From Microlunatus antarcticus (GTDB lineage: Bacteria; Actinomycetota; Actinomycetes; Propionibacteriales; Propionibacteriaceae): 64,000 bases of DNA. The position numbers were made by a program, and so were the translations under genes. The stretch is taken from positions 2,728,001-2,792,000 of the forward strand of contig NZ_JACHZG010000001.1 in NCBI RefSeq assembly GCF_014193425.1, in the 5' to 3' direction. The notes beneath the pieces were generated by a model. That model was not told where the DNA came from. It ran no database searches and worked only from the letters and a program-made list of their open reading frames with translations. Below are positions 7,832 to 16,639 of this stretch, one piece after another; the first letter of the stretch is position 1, and each line of letters opens with the position of its first letter.

Positions 7832-9127
7832 TCACGGCGGGTCGGGTGCCCGCGCCGTGTAGGCGTGACCGGTCGGCGTCGTGGTCCTGACGGTGTGGGG
7901 CTCGGTCCCGAGCCCGTCGTGGACGACGGCGGCGGTCCAGCCGGGCTGTTCGTGGACGAGGTTGTGGCGGGCGCACAGCCCGCGGCCGTTGACCAGGGTG
8001 GTCGGGCCGCCGTCGGCGTGACGCCGGACGTGGTCGAGGTGACGGACCGGCGCCCCGCAGAAGGGGACCCGGCACGTCTGGTCGCGGGCCCTGACCAGGT
8101 CGGCCAGCGCGCCGGTGAACCGGCGCCTCGGGTCGATCCCGGACATCCGCCCGTCTGAGGTGGTGTGCAGGCGACGCACCGTCTTGGCGCCGAGGCTGGC
8201 GTCGACGATCTCGCGGGCCAGAGCTCCGGGGAGCGGGCCGGCGCCGGTGATCGTGGCGGTCCTCGTGCTGTCGGGGTCGTCGGCGAGGTCGGCGGGCAGG
8301 ATCAGCTGGATCTCCACGGCCACGTCGGCGGCTCGGGCTTGTCCGGTGAGGCGTTCGACGAGGGTGTCGGCCATGATCTGGTCCCGCGTCCGGTCGTCGC
8401 CGGTCGCCACGAGGTTGTCGGTGTGACGCCGTAGCGCGGCGAGGCAGGCGACGCCCTGCTCCACGGGTAGGTACCCGGACAGGACGCTCATCGTGTCCGG
8501 CGCAGGCCGCAGGCCGACGCGGCGGTGCTTCCGCTCGTTCCGGCCGCGGGCGACGTAGGCCTCCCGGTCGGCCTCGTAGGCGTAGCGACGCGCTAGCACC
8601 GCGGCCTCCCTCACGCCGAGCCCGGCGACGCCGGCGTCGTGCAGACGGGCGTCCACGCTACGTCGGGTGACGGCGTCGAGATGCCGCGTCTCCATCACGA
8701 CCGCCTCCGCGGTCGGCTCACTCACCGCGCCAACCGCAAGGGCGGCGTAGGTGTGCGGCAGGTCGAACCACCACGCCCGCGCCGAACCCAACCGCCGCGC
8801 CGCGACCGTCGGCGACACCCGGCACGCCAGGCCCAGCTCCTCGGCCACCCCGCGGCCGATGTCGCGCGGGTGCACGTCGGCGGCCAGCTGCCGCTCGACC
8901 CGCGCCCGCCCGAACCGGACGATCACGGCGGCCTGCACGGCCGCGACCGCACCCCGCAGCCGTTCCAGCACCGCGATCTGGTCGACCAAGTCGGCCTCGG
9001 TCGAGTCGTCGTCCACCCCGGCGAGCGCGTCGGACGTCAGCCCGGCCAGCTCGTCCACCAGCGAGCTCAGGCGTGCAGTCATGGGATGGGGAGCCTCCTC
9101 GACCCGTTCCACCGTCCGCAACGCCAT
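7832..9127 (-). CDS. DUF222 / HNH endonuclease family protein
   Basis: 431 residues: an N-terminal DUF222 helical region and a C-terminal HNH nuclease module with CRVPFCG, HLDHVRRHADGG, N and CARHN, the expected zinc and catalytic residues. This is the 13E12-repeat type, present in many copies in actinobacterial genomes and thought to be a selfish or mobile family; the biological role is unproven. The ATG at 9127 is used; an internal ATG 16 codons later is possible. Confidence 0.9.
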   Translation of the reverse strand: MALRTVERVEEAPHPMTARLSSLVDELAGLTSDALAGVDDDSTEADLVDQIAVLERLRGAVAAVQAAVIVRFGRARVERQLAADVHPRDIGRGVAEELGLACRVSPTVAARRLGSARAWWFDLPHTYAALAVGAVSEPTAEAVVMETRHLDAVTRRSVDARLHDAGVAGLGVREAAVLARRYAYEADREAYVARGRNERKHRRVGLRPAPDTMSVLSGYLPVEQGVACLAALRRHTDNLVATGDDRTRDQIMADTLVERLTGQARAADVAVEIQLILPADLADDPDSTRTATITGAGPLPGALAREIVDASLGAKTVRRLHTTSDGRMSGIDPRRRFTGALADLVRARDQTCRVPFCGAPVRHLDHVRRHADGGPTTLVNGRGLCARHNLVHEQPGWTAAVVHDGLGTEPHTVRTTTPTGHAYTARAPDPP

Positions 9128-9215
9128 GAGATGAACCTACGACGACCCACCGACAGAATCGAACACCTGTGCGAGTGAACCAACATCATGGACCAGCCGG
9201 ACAACACCGACCGGC

Positions 9216-10040
9216 TCAGCGCTGGACGGCCTTGACCACCGTCATCGCCCACGTCACCTCGTCGGCCGCCACGCCGCCGCTCGCGAAGGTTCCGGCCAGC
9301 TCGACGAGGGTCCGTACCACCACCCAGGAACGGGCCCGGTCCTCGTCCAGCCCGGCGGCGTCGACGACGGCGTAGAAGCGTTCGAGCAGGTCGCCGCGCA
9401 GGTCGTCGCTGCCCTCGGCCCCGTCCCAGCGCCGCAGGACCGCGGCGACCTCGTACGCGGGGTCGCCCGACGCCGGTCGCGGTGCGACGGCCGCCCAGCC
9501 CCGACCCACGCCGCGGACGGTCCCGGGCCGCAGGTCACCGTGCAGCAGCACGGGGGTGACCTCGGTCGGGTCGACGAGCCCCGGCGCCCAGGAACGCACC
9601 TGCTCCGCGAACCGTCGCGGCACGGTCGCCGCCACCGCCGGCAGGGCGAGGTCGGCGAGCCAGCCCTCCACCAGGTCGGCGAGCCGCGGCGGCTGCGGGA
9701 TCGGCGCGCGGTGGAGCACGGCGTAGAGCCCGCCGACCTGGGTGCAGGCGTCGTACGCGTCGAGGGTCCGCAGGTCCTCGTCCGGCTTGGTCCGTCCGGT
9801 CAGCAGCAGGTGGCGCCGCGGGTCGGCCCGCAGCAGCCGGACGGCACCGTGCCCGTCCCACGCCCGCAGGGCCAGGTGCTCGTACGGCGACCCGTCCGGC
9901 GCGTGCTCCAGCAGCCCAGGTTCGCCCTCGGCCGTCCGCACCGGCACGGATGGACGCGGCAGCTCCCGCACGGCGCCGTCCACGCGCAGCTCCCACTCCG
10001 CGGCGACGTCGTGCAGCAGCCGCTCGGCCGCGCTCACCAC
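9216..10040 (-). CDS. Aminoglycoside/hydroxyurea-type phosphotransferase family protein
   Basis: 274 residues with a degenerate protein-kinase-like fold of the APH(6)/streptomycin-6-kinase type. Visible are the ATP-lobe region with GHGAVRLLRAD and the catalytic-loop LLHGDLRPGTV, where the usual HGDLxxxNV Asn is replaced. The DPAYEV segment corresponds to the metal-binding region, but the expected leading Asp (IDPKG) is not obvious. Activity as a drug kinase is therefore uncertain. GTG start at 10040, 19 bp after the double-GNAT gene, so likely an operon. Confidence 0.72.
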   Translation of the reverse strand: MVSAAERLLHDVAAEWELRVDGAVRELPRPSVPVRTAEGEPGLLEHAPDGSPYEHLALRAWDGHGAVRLLRADPRRHLLLTGRTKPDEDLRTLDAYDACTQVGGLYAVLHRAPIPQPPRLADLVEGWLADLALPAVAATVPRRFAEQVRSWAPGLVDPTEVTPVLLHGDLRPGTVRGVGRGWAAVAPRPASGDPAYEVAAVLRRWDGAEGSDDLRGDLLERFYAVVDAAGLDEDRARSWVVVRTLVELAGTFASGGVAADEVTWAMTVVKAVQR

Positions 10041-10059
10041 GGCCGGCGTCCGCCGCGCC

Positions 10060-11097
10060 TCACCCCTGGGTGCCCGCGTCCACGTAGCGGTGCCAGGACT
10101 CGGTGCGGTGGTCGACCACCCAGCCCAGCGAGAGGTACAGGCCGTCGGCGTTGGTCGAGGAGTCGGCGTCGACCTCGAGCGAGACCCGCGTGCGCCCGCG
10201 CCGGGCGGCGTCCGCGACGACCGTGCTCAGCAGCGCCTTGGCGACGCCCCGCCCGCGGGCGCGTCGGTGCACGCCGATGTAGTCGACGTAGCTCCCGTAC
10301 GCGCCGGCCGCGTCGGGCGGCGAGACCGAGCTGATCAGCGCGCCGCCCGGGCGCCACTCCCCCTCCAGCTCGACCTCGGCGATCCACCAGTGGTCCCAGC
10401 GGTGCCAGGGGTCCTCCTGCAGCCGGACGACGAACTCGGCGAAGCCCTCGCGGTAGGAGTTGAAGTGGTCGGCGAACGACTGCTCCAGCACCAGGTGCAC
10501 CGTCTGCAAGTCCTCGGCGGTCGGCAGCCCGTTGCCGTGCTCGCGGACGCGGCGCACCCGCACGCCGGGCCTCGGCTCGGGCAGCGCCCCCGGCTCGGCC
10601 TCGGCCGGGTCGACGGGCCGGTCCATCTTCAGCCACGTCCGGACGCAGTCGTAGCCCGCCGCCGCCAGCCAGGTGCGCTGCCGGTCGTCGTCGGCGTCCG
10701 CGGCCGAGTCGAGCTGCGTACGGGGCGCCCGACGGAGCGCGGCGACCTCGGCGGCCTCACGGTCGGCCCAGGCGAAGAGCCCGGCGGCGATCGCGCCCTG
10801 GGCGGGGGCGTCGGGCGCGACGAGGACCGTGACCTCCGTGCGCCCGTTGGCCCGGTCGTGCACGACGACCCAGCCGACCAGCGTCGCCGACGCGTCGAGG
10901 ACCACGAGCTGGCGCCGCGTCCAGCTCGCCGGGCCCACGACCAGGGCGGTGAGGGTGGCGACGTCGACCGGGCTGCTGCCGTGGCGCCGGTTGGCGGCCA
11001 GCAGTGCCGTCAAGGCACCGATGTCGCCGTCACCGGGCACCCGGGTGGACCACCCCTCGGGCAGGGTCGACCGTTCTGACGTCACTGGCGGAGGCAC
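10060..11097 (-). CDS. Tandem GNAT acetyltransferase
   Basis: 345 residues with two GNAT domains in series. The N-terminal one is divergent. The C-terminal one (about 165-345) has the acetyl-CoA pyrophosphate loop in RRARGRGVAKALL and a YLSLGWVV end motif. The layout resembles mycothiol synthase (MshD), a tandem GNAT of about 300 residues, but the similarity I can see is general and I do not assign that role. Followed after 19 bp by the phosphotransferase gene. Confidence 0.82.
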   Translation of the reverse strand: MPPPVTSERSTLPEGWSTRVPGDGDIGALTALLAANRRHGSSPVDVATLTALVVGPASWTRRQLVVLDASATLVGWVVVHDRANGRTEVTVLVAPDAPAQGAIAAGLFAWADREAAEVAALRRAPRTQLDSAADADDDRQRTWLAAAGYDCVRTWLKMDRPVDPAEAEPGALPEPRPGVRVRRVREHGNGLPTAEDLQTVHLVLEQSFADHFNSYREGFAEFVVRLQEDPWHRWDHWWIAEVELEGEWRPGGALISSVSPPDAAGAYGSYVDYIGVHRRARGRGVAKALLSTVVADAARRGRTRVSLEVDADSSTNADGLYLSLGWVVDHRTESWHRYVDAGTQG

Positions 11098-11140
11098 GGC
11101 CCGAGTCTGTCAGGGTCGACCAGGAGGGAGCGGCGCCAAC

Positions 11141-11171
11141 CTCTCCGAGGCCCTTCGACAGGCTCAGGGAG
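11141..11171 (+). repeat. Dispersed 31-bp repeat, copy 1
   Basis: The core CCCTTCGACAGGCTCAGGG has CCCT/AGGG ends. A second copy lies at 40865-40895 in the opposite orientation and matches at 27 of 31 positions. It is immediately followed by a 15-bp palindrome (GAGCGTC-G-GACGCTC, 11170-11184) that reaches into the end of the CPBP gene. Similar words are common intergenic repeats in actinobacterial genomes. Confidence 0.7.
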
Positions 11172-11181
11172 CGTCGGACGC

Positions 11182-12234
11182 TCAGCGCCCCAGCGGGGCG
11201 AACCAGGTGGCGTCGGGCGGGTCGACCGGGATCGGGTCGCCGTACGACCACGAGCCGACCTCGAGCGCCCCCGGGCCCACGGCCCGCGTCACGCGGTCGA
11301 TCCGCACGCGCCGGGCCTGCCACAGGATCAGGGCCACGGCGATCGCGTGCACGACCAGGCCGGGGAAGAAGTCCCACGGCGACCCGGTCGTGGTCGTGTC
11401 GACGAACGAGTCCGCGTAGCCGCCGTACGTGATCGTCAGGACGCCCACGCCGACGTTGTTCACGGCGTGCATCGCGATGCCGGCCTCGAGCCCGCCGGTG
11501 CGCCAGTTCGCCAGGCAGGCGGCGACGGCGAGCGTGGCGATGCTCAGCAGGACCCACGGGTCCGGGCTCCCGTGCGCGAGCCCGAAGAGCGCGGCCGACA
11601 CGACGGTGGTCACGACGAGCCCCGCGACGGGCCGGGGGAAGTACGAGCCGAGGTTCTGGACCAGCCAGCCCCGGAAGAGGAACTCCTCGCCCGCCGCCTG
11701 GAACGGTGTGACGAGCAGGGCCATCACCAGCAGCAGCACCCAGTGGTCCGGCCGGCCCGGCGTGACCGGGTCGAGCAGGAACCCCAGGCCCAGGTAGACC
11801 ACCCAGACGGGCGCGACGACGAGGGCGCACCGGCCCAGCCAGCGCCACCGCAGCCGGCCGACGACCGAGGAGACCCAGCGCGGCCGGACCCGGTGGGCGA
11901 TCGCCACCGCACCCGCCGACGCCGGGATGAGCGCGGCCAGCACCAGGTCGAGCTCGAGCATCGACAGGGCGCTCATGTCGTCGTCCACCGAGCCGACCCA
12001 ACGGTCCGGCAGCAGCGCGTCGAGGCCCTCGAACCCGCCGAACACCGCCACGAAGAGCACGATCAGCAGACCGACCAGCACGGCGAGCGAGACCAGCGGC
12101 CGCCACCACCGCCACCCGGGCCCGCGCAGGAGCTGGTGGTAAGCGACCGGGAGATCGGGTCGCCGTCGGGGGTCGGGGCGTACCCGGCGGCGGGCGACCC
12201 GGTCCTCGGCGGGAGGCAGGGCGAGGGTCGACAT
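11182..12234 (-). CDS. CPBP family intramembrane glutamic endopeptidase
   Basis: 350 residues with about eight predicted membrane segments. The active-site motifs of the CAAX-protease/bacteriocin-processing (ABI) family are present: GEEFLFRGWL (EExxxR), LFGLAHG and the AVNN motif. Such proteases cleave membrane substrates or prenylated/bacteriocin peptides. The N-terminal 35 residues are Arg/Pro-rich and cytoplasmic. It is divergent from the amino-acid permease. Confidence 0.9.
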   Translation of the reverse strand: MSTLALPPAEDRVARRRVRPDPRRRPDLPVAYHQLLRGPGWRWWRPLVSLAVLVGLLIVLFVAVFGGFEGLDALLPDRWVGSVDDDMSALSMLELDLVLAALIPASAGAVAIAHRVRPRWVSSVVGRLRWRWLGRCALVVAPVWVVYLGLGFLLDPVTPGRPDHWVLLLVMALLVTPFQAAGEEFLFRGWLVQNLGSYFPRPVAGLVVTTVVSAALFGLAHGSPDPWVLLSIATLAVAACLANWRTGGLEAGIAMHAVNNVGVGVLTITYGGYADSFVDTTTTGSPWDFFPGLVVHAIAVALILWQARRVRIDRVTRAVGPGALEVGSWSYGDPIPVDPPDATWFAPLGR

Positions 12235-12398
12235 CGCGCCACCCTCTCACCCGGCGCCGCCACCGTCACCGCCCCCGCGCTGACACGCAACCGTTGCGTA
12301 CGGGCGCGGCGCGGGTCTGGTCAACGGGGGCGCCGGACCGAGAGACTACGACGCACTGGTCACCGGGCAACCCGGCGACCGCTCGGGATCGGAGCAGG

Positions 12399-13883
12399 AT
12401 GAGCACCTCGACCGCACGACCGGGGCTACGGGGTGAGCTCTGGCGCCGCAAGCCCGTGGGCGAGAGCGCGAACCCGCACGGACCCAAGCTCGAGCGCACG
12501 ATCGGGACGTTCCAGCTGACGATGTTCGGCGTCGGCGCGACGATCGGCACCGGCATCTTCTTCGTGCTCGGCCAAGCCGTGCCCGAGGCTGGGCCGGCCG
12601 TGATCATCTCCTTCATCCTCGCGGGCATCGCGGCGGGGCTCGCGGCGCTCTGCTACGCCGAGCTCGCCTCGTCGGTCCCCGTCTCGGGCAGCACCTACTC
12701 ATACGCGTACGCCACCCTCGGCGAGGTCGTCGCCATGGGCGTCGCGGCCTGCCTGCTGCTGGAGTACGGCGTCTCGACGGCGGCGGTCGCGGTCGGGTGG
12801 TCGGGCTACCTGAACGAGGCGGTCACCAACATCACCGGGGTCTCGCTGCCGCCGGCCCTGCTGGCGGCCCCCTTCGCGGAGGGCGACGGCGCGACCGGGA
12901 TCATCAACCTGCCTGCCGTCATCCTCGTCGGGCTCTGCATGATGCTGCTGATCCGCGGTGCGAGCGAGTCGGCCCGCCTCAACGCGATCATGGTCGTGAT
13001 CAAGCTCGCCGTGCTGCTGATGTTCGTGGTGATCTCCTTCACCGCGTTCAACGGCGCCAACTTCACCGACTTCGCCCCGCTGGGCAAGGCGGCCATCGGG
13101 ACGGCGGCGGGGACGATCTTCTTCTCCTTCATCGGCCTCGACGCCGTGTCGACGGCCGGCGACGAGGTCAAGGACCCGCAGCGCACGATGCCGCGGGCCC
13201 TGATCGCGGCGCTGATCATCGTCATCGTCTTCTACGTCCTCGTGGCACTGGCCGCGCTCGGGACGCAGCCGTGGACGGAGTTCGAGGGCCAGCAGGAGGC
13301 CGGGCTGGCCAAGATCCTGGAGATCGTCACCGGCGCGAACATCTGGGGCACGATCCTGGCCCTCGGGGCCGTGATCTCGATCTTCTCCGTCACGCTCGTG
13401 ACCCTCTACGGCCAGACCCGCATCCTCTTCGCGATGGGGCGCGACGGCATGCTGCCGCCGGTCTTCGCCAAGGTCAGCCCGCGCAGCGGGACGCCGGTCA
13501 ACAACACGATCATCGTGGCGATCGTCGTCGCTCTGCTCGCCGCTTTCGTGCCGCTGGACTACCTGATCGACGTCGTCTCGATCGGCACCCTGACCGCGTT
13601 CGTGATCGTCTCGCTCGGCGTGATCATCCTGCGCCGCCGCGAGCCCGACCTGCCCCGCGCGTTCAAGGTGCCGGGCTACCCCGTCACCCCCATCTTGTCG
13701 ATCCTCGCCTGCGCCTACATCCTGTCGAGCCTGCACTGGATCACCTGGGTGGTCTTCGCCGGCTGGGTGCTCGTGTTCCTCGCCTTCTACATGCTCTACG
13801 GGCGCAAGCACTCGGTCGTCGGCCGGCTGCAGCGCGGGGAGATCGCGCCCGACGAGCTGCCCGAGCCCACGAAGGAGCACTGA
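12399..13883 (+). CDS. APC-family amino-acid permease
   Basis: 494 residues and 12 or so hydrophobic segments. The APC signature GVGATIGTGIFFVLG in TM1 carries the backbone-kinked glycine motif for substrate carboxyl binding. FFSFIGLDAVSTAGDE-type TM6 and the LPRAFKVPGYP loop match YfnA/CAT-type permeases. The ATG at 12399 follows GGAG at 8 nt. The C-terminus ends 5 bp before a universal stress protein gene, a recurrent actinobacterial arrangement. Likely a proton-coupled amino-acid importer of unknown specificity. Confidence 0.92.
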   Translation: MSTSTARPGLRGELWRRKPVGESANPHGPKLERTIGTFQLTMFGVGATIGTGIFFVLGQAVPEAGPAVIISFILAGIAAGLAALCYAELASSVPVSGSTYSYAYATLGEVVAMGVAACLLLEYGVSTAAVAVGWSGYLNEAVTNITGVSLPPALLAAPFAEGDGATGIINLPAVILVGLCMMLLIRGASESARLNAIMVVIKLAVLLMFVVISFTAFNGANFTDFAPLGKAAIGTAAGTIFFSFIGLDAVSTAGDEVKDPQRTMPRALIAALIIVIVFYVLVALAALGTQPWTEFEGQQEAGLAKILEIVTGANIWGTILALGAVISIFSVTLVTLYGQTRILFAMGRDGMLPPVFAKVSPRSGTPVNNTIIVAIVVALLAAFVPLDYLIDVVSIGTLTAFVIVSLGVIILRRREPDLPRAFKVPGYPVTPILSILACAYILSSLHWITWVVFAGWVLVFLAFYMLYGRKHSVVGRLQRGEIAPDELPEPTKEH

Positions 13884-13888
13884 GCCTG

Positions 13889-14782
13889 ATGTCGGTCGTC
13901 GTCGGATACACCCCCGGCAAGGGCGGTCGAGGTTCGCTCGACCTCGGCCTGCAGCTCGCCCACGCGCTCGACGAGCCCATGGCCGTCGTCACCGTGGTGC
14001 CGCGGCAGTGGAGCACCCCCTCGATGGCCCGGGTCGACGCCGAGTACGGCGAGTACGCCCGTCAGGTCGGCGCGGAGGCCGAACGTCAGGCCCGCGCGTA
14101 CCTCGTGGACACCGAGACCACCGTCAAGGTCGACCTGACCTATCGCGCGGTCACCGGACGTTCCGTGGCGAGCGCGCTCATCGACGCCGTCGGCCAGCTC
14201 GACGGGACGGTCCTCGTGCTGGGCTCCTCGACGGACGGGCAGGTCGGGCGCGTCGTGGTCGGGTCGACCGCCGACAAGCTGCTGCACGCCTCCCCGGTGC
14301 CGCTGGCGATCAGCCCGCGCGAGTTCCGCTCGGTCGCGGCCGAGGGGGTCACGAAGGTGACCTGCGCCTTCTCCGACTCGGCGTCGTCGGTGGCCGTGGT
14401 CGGGCGGGTCCACACGCTGGCCGAGCGGTTCGGCGTGCCGCTGCGGGTCGCGAGCTTCGGCGTACGCGGCGCCACGATGTACCCGCCGCTCGGCGGCATC
14501 ACCGCCGAGGACTCGGTCCTCGACTCGTGGACCAGCGAGGCCGAGAAGGCCCAGCGCCGCCTGGTCGCCGACGGCGTCATCCCCGAGTCCGTCGAACGCG
14601 TCATCGGCACCGGCGCGACCTGGAGCGACACGATGGCGTCGATCCCGTGGCAGTCGGGCGAGGTGCTCGCGATCGGTTCCTCGTCCATCGGACCGCTCGC
14701 GCGCGTGTTCCTGGGGTCGCGTGCGACCAAGCTCATCCGCCACGCCCCGGTCCCGGTGATCGTGCTGCCGCACCAGGGCTGA
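13889..14782 (+). CDS. Tandem universal stress protein (UspA) domains
   Basis: 297 residues forming two Usp domains. Each ends with the ATP-binding pattern G-2x-G-9x-G(S/T): GSSTDGQVGRVVVGST in the first and GSSSIGPLARVFLGSR in the second. It begins 5 bp after the permease stop and is surely cotranscribed. Usp domains attached to or coupled with permeases are thought to tune transport to energy or stress state. A nested inverted-repeat element follows the stop. Confidence 0.92.
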   Translation: MSVVVGYTPGKGGRGSLDLGLQLAHALDEPMAVVTVVPRQWSTPSMARVDAEYGEYARQVGAEAERQARAYLVDTETTVKVDLTYRAVTGRSVASALIDAVGQLDGTVLVLGSSTDGQVGRVVVGSTADKLLHASPVPLAISPREFRSVAAEGVTKVTCAFSDSASSVAVVGRVHTLAERFGVPLRVASFGVRGATMYPPLGGITAEDSVLDSWTSEAEKAQRRLVADGVIPESVERVIGTGATWSDTMASIPWQSGEVLAIGSSSIGPLARVFLGSRATKLIRHAPVPVIVLPHQG

Positions 14783-14813
14783 GCCCTTAGCCCACCGTCG
14801 AGGACGGGTTCGC

Positions 14814-14903
14814 CACAGCCGCTCACCTCCGGAACAGCCGCACAGGCCGCACTCTGTGCGGCTGAGTCGCCGCTACGCGGCTGTGCGGAGGGCGCGCGGC
14901 TGT
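14814..14903. repeat. Nested inverted-repeat element, AGCCGC family, copy A
   Basis: Three concentric arm pairs are visible: ACAGCCGC (14815-14822) with GCGGCTGT (14896-14903); CCTCCG (14826-14831) with CGGAGG (14886-14891); CAGCCGCACA (14835-14844) with TGTGCGGCTG (14855-14864). It sits between the convergent ends of the Usp and dimethylargininase-like genes. The element at 22050-22117 has the same outer and inner AGCCGC arms in the same type of location. Confidence 0.7.
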
Positions 14904-14938
14904 ACGTCCCAGCCGACCGACCGGGGGAAGTACGTGGG

Positions 14939-15724
14939 TCAGCGGCGAATCCGTACCGACAGGCAGGTGACGCAGCCCTCGAGGCGCTCGAACTCGGTGA
15001 TCGGGACGGTCACGACCTCGAGGCCGCGGGCGGCGTACAGCTCGGCGGTGCGCGGGGCGTCGGCGGACATGAGCACCGCGCCGTCGCCGAGGTCGACCAC
15101 CGCGGTGCCGTGCTCCTCGGGCACCCCCAGGAACGTGGGGTACGCGGCCGGGTCGTCGACCAGCGGCGCGTAGCCGACGACGGTCCCGTCGGGCAGCGCG
15201 GTCACGCCCGACTTGAGGTGCAGCACCTTCGCCACGGGCACGGGGACGACCCGGCGCCCGTACGGCTCGACGAGCGCGGCGAGCTGGCGGACGCCCTCGT
15301 CGTTGGTCCGGTCGCCGCGCCCGACGTAGATCACGTCGCCGACCTTCAGCACGTCGCCGCCGTCCAGGGTGCCGGGCGGCTCGATCGCCACGACCTCGAG
15401 GGCGAAGCCGGAGGCCACGAGCCGGTCGACGCCGGCGCGGGCGGTCACCAGCTCACCGCGCCGCGAGGCCGCACCCGGCGAGGTGAGGATCGCCAACCGG
15501 TCGACGACCACCAGGGCGTCCTCCACGAACACGCCGTCCGGGTGCTCCGGGGCGGGCTCGAGCTCGACGACGTCCCAGCCGCGGGCGGCGAAGGCCGCGA
15601 CGTAGCCCTCCCACTGCGTCCGGGCCAGCGCGGGGTCCACGGGGACGCGGTCGAGGTGGGTGAGCTCCCCCTCGGCGAGCCGCGGGGACGGCGGGCGGAC
15701 GACGATCAGGGGCACGGTGGGCAC
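14939..15724 (-). CDS. Dimethylargininase-like amidinotransferase-fold hydrolase
   Basis: About 261 residues of the guanidine-modifying (penta-beta propeller) superfamily. The substrate-binding Asp/Glu block PDGVFVEDALVV, the catalytic His in VLHLKSGVT and the catalytic Cys in EGCVTCLSVR near the C-terminus are present as in DDAH (NG,NG-dimethylarginine to citrulline plus dimethylamine). The GTG at 15724 is chosen, with another GTG nine bases in at 15715. It is divergent from the GNAT/NSAR operon by 51 bp. The exact guanidino substrate is not certain. Confidence 0.85.
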   Translation of the reverse strand: MPTVPLIVVRPPSPRLAEGELTHLDRVPVDPALARTQWEGYVAAFAARGWDVVELEPAPEHPDGVFVEDALVVVDRLAILTSPGAASRRGELVTARAGVDRLVASGFALEVVAIEPPGTLDGGDVLKVGDVIYVGRGDRTNDEGVRQLAALVEPYGRRVVPVPVAKVLHLKSGVTALPDGTVVGYAPLVDDPAAYPTFLGVPEEHGTAVVDLGDGAVLMSADAPRTAELYAARGLEVVTVPITEFERLEGCVTCLSVRIRR

Positions 15725-15775
15725 GCGGCCATTCTGGCCTCGGGGGTCCCGGGCGCGTCTGGCAGGATCGCCCCC

Positions 15776-16639
15776 GTGGTCGACGGCGCGGACGGGCTGG
15801 AGCTGCGGCGCCGGCTGTCCGACGCGGCCCTCGCCGCCGCGGGCCTCGCCGGTGTCACCGTGCGGGACCTCGTCGCCGGCGAGATGGCCGACGCCTCCGC
15901 CCTGCTCGCCGAGGTGTGGCAGACCGACCCGCGCGAGAGCCCGATGGAACCCGGTCTGCTGGTCGCGCTGGGCTTCGCCGGCAACTACGTCAGCGGCGCG
16001 TTCGACGACGCCGGCGTGATGGTCGGCACGTGCGCCGGGTTCCTCGGCGCCCCGCACGGCCGCCTGCTGCACTCCCACGTCGCGGCCGTGCGTCGCGGTG
16101 CCCCGCGCGGGATCGGCACCGCCCTCAAGCTGCACCAGCGCGCGTGGTGCGCGGAGCACGGCGTCGACGTCATCGGCTGGACGTACGACCCCCTCATCGC
16201 GCGGAACGCCTGGTTCAACCTGGGTCGGCTCGGCGCGCACGTCGAGGCGTACCTGGTCGACTTCTACGGACCGATGGACGACGGCCTGAACGCCGGCGAG
16301 GAGAGCGACCGGCTGCTCGTGCACTGGCCGGTCGAGCCGCAGCAGGTGACGCCGGCCGACGAGCCGGACGGGTCGTACGTCGCCCTCCTCGCCGACGCCG
16401 ACGGCGCCCCGGTGCTCGCCCCGGACGTCCCCGTCGGCACCACGACGGTCACGCTGGCCGTGCCGCCCGACGTCGAGGCCCTGCGGGCCAGCGACCGCGG
16501 CACGGCGTCGCGCTGGCGGGTTGCGTTCCGGCAGGCGTACGCGGACCTGCACGAGCAGGGCTGGCGCGTGCACGGCTTCACCCGGTCGGGCCGCTACGTG
16601 CTCGGCCGACCGGACCCACGACAGGCGGACCCCGCATGA
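15776..16639 (+). CDS. GNAT-superfamily acyltransferase (COG3375-like)
   Basis: About 287 residues. The N-terminal GNAT fold has the CoA-loop region RRGAPRGIGTALKLHQRAW, followed by GWTYDPLIARNAWFN, typical of the COG3375 group. GTG start at 15776. Its stop overlaps the start of the enolase-superfamily gene (ATGA), so the two are coupled. In Geobacillus an N-succinylamino-acid racemase is encoded with a GNAT D-amino-acid N-succinyltransferase in a D-to-L amino-acid conversion route (established knowledge). By analogy this protein may succinylate an amino acid for the next enzyme; that is inference. Confidence 0.85.
   Translation: MVDGADGLELRRRLSDAALAAAGLAGVTVRDLVAGEMADASALLAEVWQTDPRESPMEPGLLVALGFAGNYVSGAFDDAGVMVGTCAGFLGAPHGRLLHSHVAAVRRGAPRGIGTALKLHQRAWCAEHGVDVIGWTYDPLIARNAWFNLGRLGAHVEAYLVDFYGPMDDGLNAGEESDRLLVHWPVEPQQVTPADEPDGSYVALLADADGAPVLAPDVPVGTTTVTLAVPPDVEALRASDRGTASRWRVAFRQAYADLHEQGWRVHGFTRSGRYVLGRPDPRQADPA

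Noticed and set aside
10060-11097. Assignment as mycothiol synthase MshD
   Set aside because: Tandem GNAT layout fits, but no MshD-specific motif could be confirmed by eye.
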